A program made the position numbers and the translations under genes. Below the pieces are notes generated by a model that was not told the DNA's origin, did no database searches, and saw nothing but the letters and a program-made list of their open reading frames with translations. A stretch of DNA of 13,432 bases from the NCBI GenBank assembly GCA_002297505.1, contig DBLQ01000020.1:1-13432 (forward strand), in the 5' to 3' direction. This stretch comes from Flavobacteriales bacterium UBA720 (GTDB lineage Bacteria; Bacteroidota; Bacteroidia; Flavobacteriales; Weeksellaceae). This document shows, one piece after another, positions 13,190-13,432 of the stretch. The first letter of the stretch is position 1, and each line of letters opens with the position of its first letter.

Positions 13190-13432
13190 TTATATCGTCA
13201 TCGAAAAAATCCTGGTTTCAGGTTTGTTTCTCATCATTCTGAGGTCGAAAACCATTGCTACATTTCGCGTAAAAGCTCTTCCTTTTTCAGTGATTTTAAT
13301 TTGATTGTCGGAGATTTCTACCAAACCGTCCGTTTCCATTTCTTTCAGTTTTTCAATTGCATCTTCGATTTCCGGAAATGAAGTTTGTAAATCCCAGCTC
13401 GTTTCTAATTGACACATCAGATTCAGAATATG
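13190..13432 (-). CDS. hemN: Oxygen-independent coproporphyrinogen III oxidase, C-terminal fragment
   Basis: 81 codons are open to the window edge and the gene continues beyond it; the internal ATG at 13417 is not a start because the frame is open upstream. The visible end shows the HemN C-terminal domain: HILNLMCQLETSW, then a helical segment (EIEDAIEKLKEMETDGLVEI), ITEKGRAFTRNVAMVFD and the tail LRMMRNKPETRIFSMTI. The NLMC and TEKGR-x-F-x-RN-x-MVFD motifs are characteristic of the HemN substrate-binding end. The full enzyme is a radical-SAM protein that decarboxylates coproporphyrinogen III to protoporphyrinogen IX without oxygen; its Fe-S motif is outside the window. A true HemN is favoured over HemW because of this C-terminal domain. 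Confidence 0.85.
   Translation of the reverse strand, partial: HILNLMCQLETSWDLQTSFPEIEDAIEKLKEMETDGLVEISDNQIKITEKGRAFTRNVAMVFDLRMMRNKPETRIFSMTI

Noticed and set aside
1..13432. CRISPR array, tRNA, rRNA, transposase or phage genes
   Set aside because: No regular spaced repeats, no cloverleaf or CCA end, and no recombinase or structural phage motifs were seen on either strand.

Overview
The window looks like chromosome from a Bacteroidota bacterium of the Flavobacteriia, probably near Chryseobacterium/Epilithonimonas (inference). The evidence is flavobacterial-looking proteins (signal peptides ending in -AQ, FtsX-like permease, LURP-one-related protein, cyanophycin genes, NamZ-type muramidase), repeated TAnnTTTG -7 boxes close to start codons, almost no Shine-Dalgarno sequences, and a flavobacterial-style intergenic repeat (recalled, not searched). 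No tRNA, rRNA, CRISPR array, transposase or phage gene was seen.

Layout. The window opens with the last 57 residues of a sensor histidine kinase (+), then a small lipoprotein (+). A shared hairpin terminator separates these from a large minus-strand cyanophycin synthetase gene, cphA. A 362-bp intergenic region divides cphA from the divergent plus-strand genes cphB (cyanophycinase) and iaaA (isoaspartyl peptidase), followed 3 bp later by an AT-rich gene for an exported protein of unknown function. A second bidirectional terminator follows. Next is a minus-strand run, transcribed right to left: FtsX/LolE-type ABC permease, LURP-one-related protein, and a CBS-like PLP enzyme. The permease start lies only 4 bp from the start of a divergent plus-strand namZ-like gene (DUF1343/GH171). 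A third bidirectional terminator separates that gene from a minus-strand outer-membrane beta-barrel gene, itself downstream of minus-strand queD. A small secreted protein (+) then converges, with a 4-bp overlap of stop codons, on an alpha/beta hydrolase (-). The window ends inside the 3' part of a hemN-like gene (-).

How the genes work together. cphA, cphB and iaaA make up a synthesis and breakdown pathway for the nitrogen-storage polymer cyanophycin: CphA polymerises Asp and Arg, CphB cuts the polymer into beta-Asp-Arg dipeptides, and the isoaspartyl peptidase can release Asp and Arg. CphB and IaaA lack signal peptides, so this is intracellular storage rather than scavenging. This is the clearest functional system here. 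The pathway is known; the unusual points are the divergent arrangement, the atypical isoaspartyl peptidase and the AT-rich exported gene fused to the degradation side. The remaining genes are mostly unrelated housekeeping or envelope functions (peptidoglycan recycling, outer-membrane protein, queuosine precursor, haem).
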